In this document: piece after piece, positions 35,737 through 43,556 of the stretch
Position numbering within the stretch: position 1 is the stretch's first letter
How the letters are laid out: each line of letters begins with the position of its first letter
Assembly: GCA_944321495.1 (NCBI GenBank)
Contig: CALULP010000009.1
Span: forward strand, 1 to 64,000
DNA length: 64,000 bases
From: an uncultured Bacteroides sp.
GTDB lineage: Bacteria; Bacteroidota; Bacteroidia; Bacteroidales; Bacteroidaceae
Reading direction: 5' to 3'
Position numbers and translations under genes: made by a program
Notes under the pieces: generated by a model
What the model saw: only the letters and a program-made list of their open reading frames with translations
Told to the model about the DNA's origin: nothing
The model's database searches: none

Positions 35737-35804
35737 CAACGAGGGTCAGCGTTGTTAGGCCAACGAGGGTCAGCGTTGTCAGGCTAACGAGGGGTATAGT
35801 TATA
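35737..35804. repeat. 24-bp periodic AACGAGGG repeat, locus C
   Basis: AACGAGGG starts at about 35738, 35762 and 35786 with a 24-bp period; each copy is closed by an inverse arm (GCGTTG, GCGTTG, then AGTTAT). The unit matches locus B at 54987-55124, so this is a dispersed family. Confidence 0.65.
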
Positions 35805-35807
35805 ACA

Positions 35808-35849
35808 ACGAGCTGCGGCAGCCCGTTGGCAAGGGCTGCCGCAACTCGT
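35808..35849. terminator. 17-bp stem-loop, probable phn operon terminator
   Basis: The arm at 35808-35824 (ACGAGCTGCGGCAGCCC) pairs with 35833-35849 with one mismatch around an 8-nt loop. It lies about 45 bp past the phnW stop. No T-run follows, so it may act as an RNA 3'-end stabiliser instead. Confidence 0.5.
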
Positions 35850-35895
35850 AGCAAAGGGTGTCAGCATAGGCTTGCCGGGAAACCCGGCACATCTG

Positions 35896-36984
35896 TCAGT
35901 ACCTGCAATCCTTGATGGCGTCGATGAGCCGGGTGAAGTCGGCAGGATGCACATCGCCGATGTTGCCGATGCGGAAGGTATCGGCCTGCGATATCTTGCC
36001 CGGGTAGATGACAAAGCCACGCTCTTTCAGCTGGGCGTAGAACGACTTGAAGTCGAACCCGTCGTGCGGATAAAGGAAGGAGGTAATGACGGGCGACTGC
36101 ACCTCGTCGGGCAACAACGTGCGGAAGCCCAGCGAGCGCATGCCCTGCACCAGCACGTCGTGGTTCTGGCAATAGCGGCGATGGCGTGCCTCTATCCCGC
36201 CCTCTTCCTTCAGCTCCTGCATGGCCTGCTTGAAGGCGCGCACCACATGGGTGGGCGAGGTGAAGCGCCACTTGCCGTGCCCCTTCTCCATCGTTTCCCA
36301 CTGGTCGTAGATGTCGAGCGAGAGCGACTTGGACACGCCCTTGCAACGCATCAGCTCCGAGCGGCGGGCAATGATGAAGCCGAAGCCCGGCACGCCCTGT
36401 ATGCACTTGTTAGCACTGCTGATGAGGAAGTCGATGCCCAGCTTGTGCACGTCGAGGGGGATGCCCCCGAAGCTGCTCATGGCGTCCACGATGAACTTCT
36501 TGCCATACATCTTGACGATGTGCGCCAGCCGTTCCAGCGGGTTGAGGATGCCCGTGGTCGTCTCGCAATGCACCACGGCCACGTGGGTGATTTCGGCATT
36601 GTGTGCCAGGTAGTCGTCCACATACTCTGCCGATACTTGTTCCGTTTCGTCGAAAGCCAGCATGTCGTAGTCAATGCCGTGGTATTCGGCAATGTTGCCC
36701 ATGCGGTCGCCGTAAGCCCCGTTGCTCAAGATGAGCAGCTTGTCGCCGGGCTTGATGGCGCTGCCTATCACGGCCTCCACGCAGTAGGTGCCGCTGCCCT
36801 GCATCAGGATGGAGGTGTATTCGTCGGTGTCCGGCGTGGCAAGCGCCACGAGTTCTTTGCGGATTTCTTCTACAATGTGCACGTTGTAGTCTTCGTCCCA
36901 CGTGCACCAGTCGGCCATCATGGTTTGTTTCACGCTATCGGTAGTGGTCAAGGGGCCGGGGGTCAGTAAAACATAAGGTCTCAT
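35896..36984 (-). CDS. phnW: 2-aminoethylphosphonate-pyruvate transaminase
   Basis: This 362-residue PLP aminotransferase converts 2-aminoethylphosphonate plus pyruvate to phosphonoacetaldehyde plus alanine. The N terminus [20 protein letters not shown] is diagnostic and the PLP lysine is in [15 protein letters not shown] near residue 190. It follows phnX by 45 bp on the same strand, giving the two steps of the phosphonatase pathway. Confidence 0.95.
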   Translation of the reverse strand: MRPYVLLTPGPLTTTDSVKQTMMADWCTWDEDYNVHIVEEIRKELVALATPDTDEYTSILMQGSGTYCVEAVIGSAIKPGDKLLILSNGAYGDRMGNIAEYHGIDYDMLAFDETEQVSAEYVDDYLAHNAEITHVAVVHCETTTGILNPLERLAHIVKMYGKKFIVDAMSSFGGIPLDVHKLGIDFLISSANKCIQGVPGFGFIIARRSELMRCKGVSKSLSLDIYDQWETMEKGHGKWRFTSPTHVVRAFKQAMQELKEEGGIEARHRRYCQNHDVLVQGMRSLGFRTLLPDEVQSPVITSFLYPHDGFDFKSFYAQLKERGFVIYPGKISQADTFRIGNIGDVHPADFTRLIDAIKDCRY

Positions 36985-37029
36985 GTCAGTAATAAATTTA
37001 TTAAGATTCGTTATTCTTTGTCTTCTCTA

Positions 37030-37827
37030 TCACACTTCACCGTTCATACGGCGTTCTATGTCCTCTATCACGGCAGGCAATTCTTCGATAGTGTCTACCA
37101 CGTAGTGGGCGCCTGCCTCCTCCATGCGCCGGCGCACGGCGGCCTTGCGCTGCTCCAGTTCATCGGCAGGCATTGCTGCTACCTGGGCTTCGGTCAGCGC
37201 CAGCTCGTTGCTACCCGTTATGACGCCTACTGTCCAGACCTTGGCGTTGACGCCCTCCTTGATGTCGGCAATGGTGTCGCCATACTTCAGCACATAGTCC
37301 ACGGAGGGGATGGCGAGGTCTATCATGTTCTGGTACACCATGTAGGGGCAGGGACGTCCTGCGGGCAGGTGGTCGGAGGTGACGCAATGGTCAATCACGT
37401 AGCCTTGGCGGGCGGCGGCGGGGATGACCACTTCCATCATCTTTTCCGTATATCCCGTGGTGCTGCCCACCTTGATGCCGCGCCGGCGCAGGGCGGCTAT
37501 CGTTTCCACCACGCCGGGAATGGGGGTGGAATAGCTTTCCAACGTGGCAAACAAGGCGCGCTGGAAGTCGGCATAGCGTGCCTGCACGTCGTTGTCGTCA
37601 TAATCGCGGCCATACTTCTGGCGGAAGGCCTGCGCCACGCGCCCGATGCCGAACAGAGCGCGGATTTCTTCAATCTTGGTCAGCCCCATGAAGGCGCGCG
37701 TCTCGGCAGCGGTCACCTCGATGCCTATGGCCTTGAAGCTCTCCATGAAGGCGGCCACCGGGGCAAAGCAACCGTAATCTACCGAGGTGCCTGCCCAGTC
37801 CATGATAATGCATTCTATACGTTTCAT
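37030..37827 (-). CDS. phnX: phosphonoacetaldehyde hydrolase
   Basis: This 265-residue HAD-superfamily enzyme splits phosphonoacetaldehyde into acetaldehyde and phosphate. The nucleophile is D10 in IIMDWAGTSVDYG and the Schiff-base lysine is K51 in FMGLTKIEEIRAL. It completes 2-aminoethylphosphonate breakdown with PhnW. The gap upstream holds repeat locus D. Confidence 0.95.
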   Translation of the reverse strand: MKRIECIIMDWAGTSVDYGCFAPVAAFMESFKAIGIEVTAAETRAFMGLTKIEEIRALFGIGRVAQAFRQKYGRDYDDNDVQARYADFQRALFATLESYSTPIPGVVETIAALRRRGIKVGSTTGYTEKMMEVVIPAAARQGYVIDHCVTSDHLPAGRPCPYMVYQNMIDLAIPSVDYVLKYGDTIADIKEGVNAKVWTVGVITGSNELALTEAQVAAMPADELEQRKAAVRRRMEEAGAHYVVDTIEELPAVIEDIERRMNGEV

Positions 37828-37982
37828 ATTTCGTCTTTTTTGTTAATGTTTATCCTGTTTCCTTCGCATGGCTTTGACGCAGCCAAAGTAATGCTTTGCG
37901 GGCATAAAAGCAACAGACTGCCCTCTTTTAGTTTATCCCGGGAAACCCGTTTATTCTGTCTGTTGATTATCAGTAGTATAGT

Positions 37983-38125
37983 GGTTCCAGCCGTTTCCAT
38001 TCGCTGGAACCTTACGTTCCACCGGCTGGGAACCGTGGTTCCGCGCCTTGGGAACGATGGTTCCAAGCATGGGGAACTGTGGTTCCAAGCCTATGGAACT
38101 TATGGTCCCACAGCCGGGAACCGTC
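37983..38125. repeat. 22-bp periodic GGAAC/GTTCC repeat, locus D
   Basis: Units begin at 37983, 38005, 38027, 38049, 38071, 38093 and 38115, exactly 22 bp apart. Most units contain GGAAC and GTTCC (for example GGGAACCGTGGTTCC) and so can form a small hairpin. The related locus E at 52587-52660 has the same period and GGTTCC word. It fills the gap between the DUF5690 gene and phnX. Confidence 0.8.
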
Positions 38126-38135
38126 CCCCCCTCCT

Positions 38136-39119
38136 TTACACCACGTCGGCAGCCAGCCCGCGCGGCATGCTGCTGTTGGCCCCCGCGCCGCGCAACGGGC
38201 GGTAAGTATCCTGCAAGCGGCGCTCCCTGCGGTAGCGCGACACGATGTAGACGCCTGCCAGCACGAAGGCCACGCTGCACACCAGCCCCGCACAGCCAGC
38301 CATCAGGTTATAGAAGTCCAGCCAGTTGATGTCGGGACTGAAGAACTCTTTCACCACCAGCACCGCCACCGTCCCGGTATAGCCGATGAAGTCCAGCGTG
38401 ATGATGAAGAAGCCCACATTGCCTTTTATCTTGAAGCAAGCGATGAAACGCTCGAAAAACAGCGTCTGGAAACTGAGGTAAACCGTGTAGAGCGAGAGGC
38501 TCTGCACGAACAGCCATACGATGGGCGACAGCCGGAGGGTGTCGTAATGGTAGGCCACCAACCCCAACGTAGCCGTTCCGCACGTCACCAACGCCAGCAG
38601 CAGGCAAAGCGCCTTGACATTGCTGCGCACCATGGACAGGAGGCTGAAGATGAAGAGTATGATGAGCGTCACCACCGCATCGACCTTGGCAAACGCCCAC
38701 GAAGACAGGCCTGCTGCCTCCACATCGAGAATCTTGACCAGAAAGTCTTCCTTGATGTCCTGCAGCACCGTGATGAACAGGTTGGCGCCAAACAGCAAGA
38801 CAAGCACCGGCATGAAGCTCTTGAACAACGAACGGCGGGCACACCCATCCAGCGTGACACGCTCGGTGCGCAACGCCTTGTCGGCCTCGGTGGGCTGCGG
38901 CAGGCGCGTCATGAGCCATCCCAGCAGCGAAAGCAGGGGGAAGGCAAACGCCCCGATGAACGCCGGCATCCAGAACTCGCTGATGTGCAGCCCGTCCATT
39001 ACATACAAGCCTGCCGACTTTGCCGTGCCCGAACTGATGGCAATGCTCAGCCCCATCAGGCTGGCCAGCAGGTCGGTGACCCGACGCCCCTCCAAGAAAC
39101 TGAAAATCACGCCCCACAT
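38136..39119 (-). pseudogene. DUF5690 membrane transporter, N-terminally truncated
   Basis: The 327-residue frame starts MWGVIFSFLEGRRVTDLLA, which in intact DUF5690 (MFS-like) proteins of about 430 residues is an internal segment preceded by roughly 110 residues and three membrane helices. Immediately upstream the frame reads unrelated residues and a stop, and no promoter box is present. The remainder, with eight hydrophobic segments, is undamaged. DUF5690 genes commonly accompany phnW/phnX and may transport phosphonates. I infer loss of the 5' end by deletion. Confidence 0.7.
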
Positions 39120-39380
39120 GCTAAAAGGCCTGTACCTCTGCCTTGACTACAACCGTAACCCCATTGCGCGACGGATACTCTTCATCAAGCACTCGGACAG
39201 CACCAACATGGATGACTTCCTCGCGTTGAAAGGACGCATCGTCCCCTGCGAAGAGCTGACTGAAGAGCTTATACCTTATTATAATTACACCTGCCAACCG
39301 GGCGACTTCATCAAGACCTGCAACGTTCCTTCCCCCTTATTGAATTGGAGAAGGAAAAGAAAATGTTGGCCATATAGCCT

Positions 39381-39403
39381 TCTTTGCAACCTGGTTGCAA
39401 AGA
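39381..39403. promoter_or_regulatory. perfect 23-bp palindrome, candidate metal-regulator operator
   Basis: Arm TCTTTGCAACC (39381-39391), a central T, and the exact complement GGTTGCAAAGA (39393-39403). It ends 8 bp before the -7 box and covers the expected -33 position, so a bound protein would block RNA polymerase. A Fur-family regulator is encoded in the same gene group. Confidence 0.7.
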
Positions 39404-39411
39404 AACCGCGT

Positions 39412-39419
39412 TACCTTTG
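39412..39419 (+). promoter_or_regulatory. -7 promoter box for the P-type ATPase gene
   Basis: TACCTTTG, 28 bp before the start codon. Confidence 0.7.
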
Positions 39420-39447
39420 CCTCCGGAAACCATAATGAGGCAAAGAC

Positions 39448-41397
39448 ATGACACATCATCATTGCACGTGTTGCGGCTCCACACCTGCCGCGGACAATTG
39501 CGCCACCCGCTATCCGCTGAAAGAATACGGGCATCTTATCCTTTCGGCCTTACTGCTTGCCACCGGCATTGTGTTGATGAACACCGGAAAGTTCTTCTCG
39601 CAACATCCCGGCCTTGCCGCTGCATGGTTTGTCGCGGCTTACCTGCCGGTGGGACTTCCCGTGCTGCGCGAAGCCTGGGAAAACATCCGCCGCAGGGACC
39701 TGTTCAACGAATTTACGCTGATGACCATCGCTTCCATCGGCGCCTTTTACATCGGCGAATATCCGGAAGGGGTAGCCGTGATGCTGTTTTATTCGTTGGG
39801 GGAATATTTCCAAAGCAAAGCCGTCAGCAAGGCCAGGCATGACATCAGTGCCTTGCTGGACGTCCGTCCCGAGGTTGCCACTGTCGTTGAAGACGGAAAA
39901 GCATTCCCGAAAAATCCGCGCCAAGTACAGCCCGGGGAAACCATCGAAGTAAAAGTAGGGGAAAGAGTCCCGCTGGACGGCACGTTGCTTACCGATATGG
40001 CCTCGTTCAACACCTCTGCCCTGACCGGCGAAAGCTTACCTCGGCACATCAGGCAAGGAGAAGAGGTATTGTCGGGCATGATTGTTACCGACCGGGTAAC
40101 ACGCATACGGGTCACCCGCCCTTTCGAACAAAGCGCATTGACACGCATTCTGGAGTTGGTGCAACATGCTTCCGGACGCAAAGCTCCCGCCGAATTGTTT
40201 ATCCGCAAGTTTGCCCGCATCTATACGCCCGCGGTAACAGGGTTGGCGGTTTTGCTGGTCCTTATCCCTTGGATATGGTCGTTGGCCGATACAAATTTCG
40301 TCTTTTCGTTCAACGAATGGTTATACCGGGCACTGGTCTTTCTGGTCATTTCCTGTCCATGCGCATTGGTGGTGAGCATCCCGCTCGGCTACTTCGGTGG
40401 AATCGGTGCCGCATCGCGGTTGGGCATCCTGTTCAAGGGAGGCAATTACCTGGATGCAATGGTACACATCAACACCGTGGTATTCGACAAGACCGGAACC
40501 TTGACGCAAGGCACTTTTGAAGTCCGCTCATGCCAGACCTGCAAAGGTTTGTCCGACGGACGCATGGTGCAACTCCTCGCTTCAGCAGAGTACAACAGCA
40601 CGCATCCCATTGCCAAGGCCATCGTGCACTATGCCAACCGGGAAGGCATCAGCCTCCTGCCGGCAAAGGATATACGGGAAAGCGGCGGACAAGGACTGGA
40701 AGCCTGCGTCGATGGCATCCGGGTATTGGCGGGCAATGCCCGGATGCTGGAGCAACACAATGTCTGTTTCCCGCAGGACATTTTGGACAAGGCTGAAGGC
40801 ACGGCCGTACTTTGCGCCCTCGACGGAAAGTATGCCGGATGTCTGGTTCTCTCGGATGTGCTGAAAAAAGACGCGGTGCAAGCCGTAAAAAACTTAAAGG
40901 CATTAAATATCAAAAACATCCAGATGCTATCGGGCGACAAACAATCCATTGTCAACGCTTTTGCCCGGAAGTTGGGCATCACCCGGGCATACGGGGACTT
41001 ACTGCCGGAAGGAAAGGTAAAGCATCTGGAAGAATTGCGGAAGGATGCCCGAAACCGCATTGCCTTTGTAGGAGACGGCATCAACGATGCGCCCGTACTT
41101 GCGTTGAGCCATGTGGGCATTGCCATGGGCGGATTGGGAAGTGACGCCGCCATCGAGACCGCCGATGTAGTGATTCAAACCGACCAACCCTCGAAAGTGG
41201 CCACCGCCATACGGGCAGGCAAGGCAACAAGGCACATCGTCTGGCAAAACATCACCTTGGCTTTGGGCATTAAAATCCTGGTGCTATTGTTGGGCGCCGC
41301 AGGCCTTGCCAACTTGTGGGAAGCCGTCTTTGCCGACGTAGGCGTAGCACTGATAGCCATAATGAACGCCATGAGGGTACAACGGCTGATAAAGTAA
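39448..41397 (+). CDS. heavy-metal P1B-type ATPase, Zn/Cd/Pb exporter type
   Basis: This 649-residue pump exports divalent soft metals. The short N terminus MTHHHCTCCG offers His/Cys ligands, but no full HMA domain is present. The actuator loop TGES is at 193-196, the transmembrane metal site CPC at 303-305, the phosphorylated aspartate D347 in DKTGTLTQ, and the hinge GDGINDAP near residue 545. The LGILFKGGNYLD stretch after CPC fits the ZntA/CadA subgroup. The promoter carries a strong palindrome and the next gene is a Fur-family regulator. Confidence 0.92.
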   Translation: MTHHHCTCCGSTPAADNCATRYPLKEYGHLILSALLLATGIVLMNTGKFFSQHPGLAAAWFVAAYLPVGLPVLREAWENIRRRDLFNEFTLMTIASIGAFYIGEYPEGVAVMLFYSLGEYFQSKAVSKARHDISALLDVRPEVATVVEDGKAFPKNPRQVQPGETIEVKVGERVPLDGTLLTDMASFNTSALTGESLPRHIRQGEEVLSGMIVTDRVTRIRVTRPFEQSALTRILELVQHASGRKAPAELFIRKFARIYTPAVTGLAVLLVLIPWIWSLADTNFVFSFNEWLYRALVFLVISCPCALVVSIPLGYFGGIGAASRLGILFKGGNYLDAMVHINTVVFDKTGTLTQGTFEVRSCQTCKGLSDGRMVQLLASAEYNSTHPIAKAIVHYANREGISLLPAKDIRESGGQGLEACVDGIRVLAGNARMLEQHNVCFPQDILDKAEGTAVLCALDGKYAGCLVLSDVLKKDAVQAVKNLKALNIKNIQMLSGDKQSIVNAFARKLGITRAYGDLLPEGKVKHLEELRKDARNRIAFVGDGINDAPVLALSHVGIAMGGLGSDAAIETADVVIQTDQPSKVATAIRAGKATRHIVWQNITLALGIKILVLLLGAAGLANLWEAVFADVGVALIAIMNAMRVQRLIK

Positions 41398-41434
41398 GTA
41401 CAGCCCCACACCGGGAAAGATGACATTTTTTCTA

Positions 41435-41442
41435 TACTTTTG
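41435..41442 (+). promoter_or_regulatory. -7 promoter box for the Fur-family gene
   Basis: TACTTTTG overlaps a 12-bp palindrome CTTTTGCAAAAG (41437-41448), which shares the TTTGCAA word with the 39381 operator; part of that overlap is forced by the promoter itself. Confidence 0.55.
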
Positions 41443-41464
41443 CAAAAGAAAAACGACACACAAG

Positions 41465-41896
41465 ATGGAAGATAAAAACCGCCTCGACTTATTGGCACAA
41501 CGCGGCATACATCCTACCGCCATCCGCCTGCTGGTGCTGGAAGCCATGCAAAAGATTAACCGGCCGGTATCGTTGTCCGAGCTGGAAACCATACTGGACA
41601 CGGTAGACAAATCCAGCATTTTCCGGACGCTGACCCAATTCCTGTCCCACCACCTGATACATTGCGTAGACGACGGGACAGGCTCTTTCAAGTATGCCGT
41701 ATGCAGCCCCGACTGCTCGTGCGGGGTAGAAGACTTGCACACACATTTCCATTGTGAAGGATGCCACCGGACGTTTTGCATGAAAAACATCCCTACTCCC
41801 GTGGTACAACTGCCCGAAGGCTTCACCTTGAACAGCATAAACTATGTGCTGAAAGGTTTGTGCCCCGAATGTGCCGCAAAAAGGGAAAAAGCGTAG
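41465..41896 (+). CDS. Fur-family transcriptional regulator
   Basis: This 143-residue metalloregulator has an N-terminal winged helix (RGIHPTAIRLLVLEAMQ ... KSSIFRTLTQFLSHHLI) and a C-terminal dimerisation domain with metal ligands in DCSCGVEDLHTHFHCEGCHR, plus CPEC near the end (structural zinc). The subtype (Fur, Zur or PerR) cannot be fixed by sequence. Its location after a Zn/Cd exporter points to zinc or a related metal. The start follows its own promoter. Confidence 0.88.
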   Translation: MEDKNRLDLLAQRGIHPTAIRLLVLEAMQKINRPVSLSELETILDTVDKSSIFRTLTQFLSHHLIHCVDDGTGSFKYAVCSPDCSCGVEDLHTHFHCEGCHRTFCMKNIPTPVVQLPEGFTLNSINYVLKGLCPECAAKREKA

Positions 41897-41912
41897 GCTT
41901 CGTTTTTTTTCG

Positions 41913-41920
41913 TAACTTTG
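41913..41920 (+). promoter_or_regulatory. -7 promoter box for the antiporter gene
   Basis: TAACTTTG followed by CAAAG, 21 bp before the start codon. Confidence 0.6.
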
Positions 41921-41941
41921 CAAAGAAAAAAAGACACCATT

Positions 41942-43414
41942 ATGATTCTTACCGCTGAACATATCCTCCTCACCGGAGCTATCCTGCTCTTTGTGAGCAT
42001 TATTGCCTGCAAGACAGGCTATCGGTTCGGGGTTCCCACCCTGTTATTGTTCTTAGGCGTCGGCATGCTGTTCGGAAGCGACGGACTGGGACTGCAGTTC
42101 TACGACATGCACTCTGCCCAGTTCATCGGCATGGTGGCATTGACCATCATCCTGTTTTCCGGAGGTATGGACACCCGCTTCAAGGAAATCAGGCCGGTAT
42201 TGGCACCGGGCATCGTGCTTTCCACGGCAGGGGTATTGCTCACGGCAGCCTTCACGGGCGTCTTCATCTGGTGGCTTTCGGGCATGAGCTGGACCAACAT
42301 CCACTTCCCGCTTATTGCCTCGCTCCTGCTGGCTTCCACCATGTCTTCTACCGACTCGGCTTCTGTCTTCGCCATCCTGCGTTCGCAAAAAATGAACCTG
42401 AAAAACAACCTGCGTCCCATGCTTGAACTGGAGAGCGGAAGCAACGACCCCATGGCCTACATGATGACCATTGTCTTTATCCAACTTATCCAGACCGCCA
42501 ATGCAAGCTTTGGGCAAATAGCCGCTTCATTTGTCATCCAGTTTGTCGTAGGCGGCATCATGGGCTACCTGATGGGGCGTCTGGCCATCCTGATGCTGAA
42601 CAAGCTGAACATCGACAACCAGGCCATGTATCCCATCCTGCTGCTGTCCGTAGCATTCTTCACCTTCTCCGTCACCAGCCTTCTGCAAGGCAACGGCTAC
42701 CTGGCCATCTACATTGCCGGCATCATGGTAGGAAACGGCAAGGTTACCAACCGCCGGGAGATAGACACGTTTATGGATGGACTGACGTGGCTGTTCCAAA
42801 TCATCATGTTCCTCTGCCTGGGCTTGCTGGTCAACCCTCACGAAATGCTGGACGTTGCCGCCGTGGCATTGCTCATCGGCGTGTTCATGATTCTGGTAGG
42901 ACGCCCGCTCAGCGTATTCCTCTGCCTGTTACCCTTCGGAAAGAAAATTGATGCCAAGTCCAAACTGTTCGTCTCATGGGTAGGATTGCGCGGTGCGGTG
43001 CCCATCATCTTTGCCACTTACCCCGTGGTGGAAAACGTGCCCGGGGCCAATGTCATTTTCAACATCGTATTCTTTATCACTATCATTTCCCTTGTTGTAC
43101 AAGGCACTACCATCTCTGCCATGGCACGCCTGCTGGGCTTGTCTGCCCCGATGGAGAAGACCGGCAACGATTTCGGCGTGGAACTTCCCGAAGAATTGGG
43201 TTCCGACCTGCACGACATCACCGTAACCCCCGAGGTACTGAAGCAAGGCGATACGCTGCAAAAACTCAGCCTACCGGCCGGTACCCTGGTCATGATGGTA
43301 AAGCGGGGCGACAAGTACCTGGTTCCCAACGGAACGCTGAAGCTGCACGCCAATGACAAATTATTAATCATCTCGCAAAAGGAAAAGCAAGAAGCCGGGA
43401 AAGAATCAACTTAA
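41942..43414 (+). CDS. potassium/proton (NhaP2/CvrA-type) antiporter
   Basis: This 490-residue inner-membrane CPA1 antiporter has 12-13 membrane segments, with SSTDSASVFAILRSQ near residue 140 and LELESGSNDPMAYM near residue 165, the ion-binding ND motif of the NhaP2 branch. A C-terminal TrkA-C (RCK_C) domain occupies about 405-480 (VMMVKRGDKYLVPNGTLKL). Such proteins exchange K+ or Na+ for H+. The start at MILTAEHILL follows its promoter. Confidence 0.9.
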   Translation: MILTAEHILLTGAILLFVSIIACKTGYRFGVPTLLLFLGVGMLFGSDGLGLQFYDMHSAQFIGMVALTIILFSGGMDTRFKEIRPVLAPGIVLSTAGVLLTAAFTGVFIWWLSGMSWTNIHFPLIASLLLASTMSSTDSASVFAILRSQKMNLKNNLRPMLELESGSNDPMAYMMTIVFIQLIQTANASFGQIAASFVIQFVVGGIMGYLMGRLAILMLNKLNIDNQAMYPILLLSVAFFTFSVTSLLQGNGYLAIYIAGIMVGNGKVTNRREIDTFMDGLTWLFQIIMFLCLGLLVNPHEMLDVAAVALLIGVFMILVGRPLSVFLCLLPFGKKIDAKSKLFVSWVGLRGAVPIIFATYPVVENVPGANVIFNIVFFITIISLVVQGTTISAMARLLGLSAPMEKTGNDFGVELPEELGSDLHDITVTPEVLKQGDTLQKLSLPAGTLVMMVKRGDKYLVPNGTLKLHANDKLLIISQKEKQEAGKEST

Positions 43415-43478
43415 TTAGCCAGCGGAATCAAGTTGATTAGCCAACGAAAACAACTTGATTATCTACCGAAAATAAGCT
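43406..43478. repeat. 22-23-bp degenerate repeat, locus K
   Basis: Three units start at 43406 (TCAACTTAATTAGCCAGCGG), 43428 (TCAAGTTGATTAGCCAACGA) and 43451 (CAACTTGATTATCTACCGAA), with a partial fourth at 43473. ATCAAGTTG in unit two can pair with CAACTTGAT in unit three. The first unit encodes the last codons and stop of the antiporter gene. Confidence 0.65.
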
Positions 43479-43508
43479 ATTCTATTTGCATAGCATCGGT
43501 AATAGCCC

Positions 43509-43516
43509 TATCTTTG
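43509..43516 (+). promoter_or_regulatory. -7 promoter box for the acyl-CoA ligase gene
   Basis: TATCTTTG with TTTG at 43485-43488, 20 bp upstream. Confidence 0.75.
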
Positions 43517-43556
43517 TGCCGTTTTACGAAGAAACGGAACAAAAAATCCACACGGA

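Larger units (their letters stand above)
39118..39435 (+). pseudogene. possible 3' fragment of an unidentified gene
   Basis: A frame with coding-like codon use starts right at the truncation point: MLKGLYLCLDYNRNPIARRI ... FLALKGRIVPCEELTEELIP ... QPGDFIKTCN. It stays open to 39435, past the operator and promoter of the next gene, so only the part to about 39330 looks authentic. I do not recognise the protein. One deletion joining two divergent genes would explain both this fragment and the truncated DUF5690 gene. Confidence 0.35.

Noticed and set aside
33946..35739. Minus-strand frame of 597 codons across dinB and the second MATE gene
   Set aside because: Out-of-frame reading of two genuine genes on the same strand; no domains.
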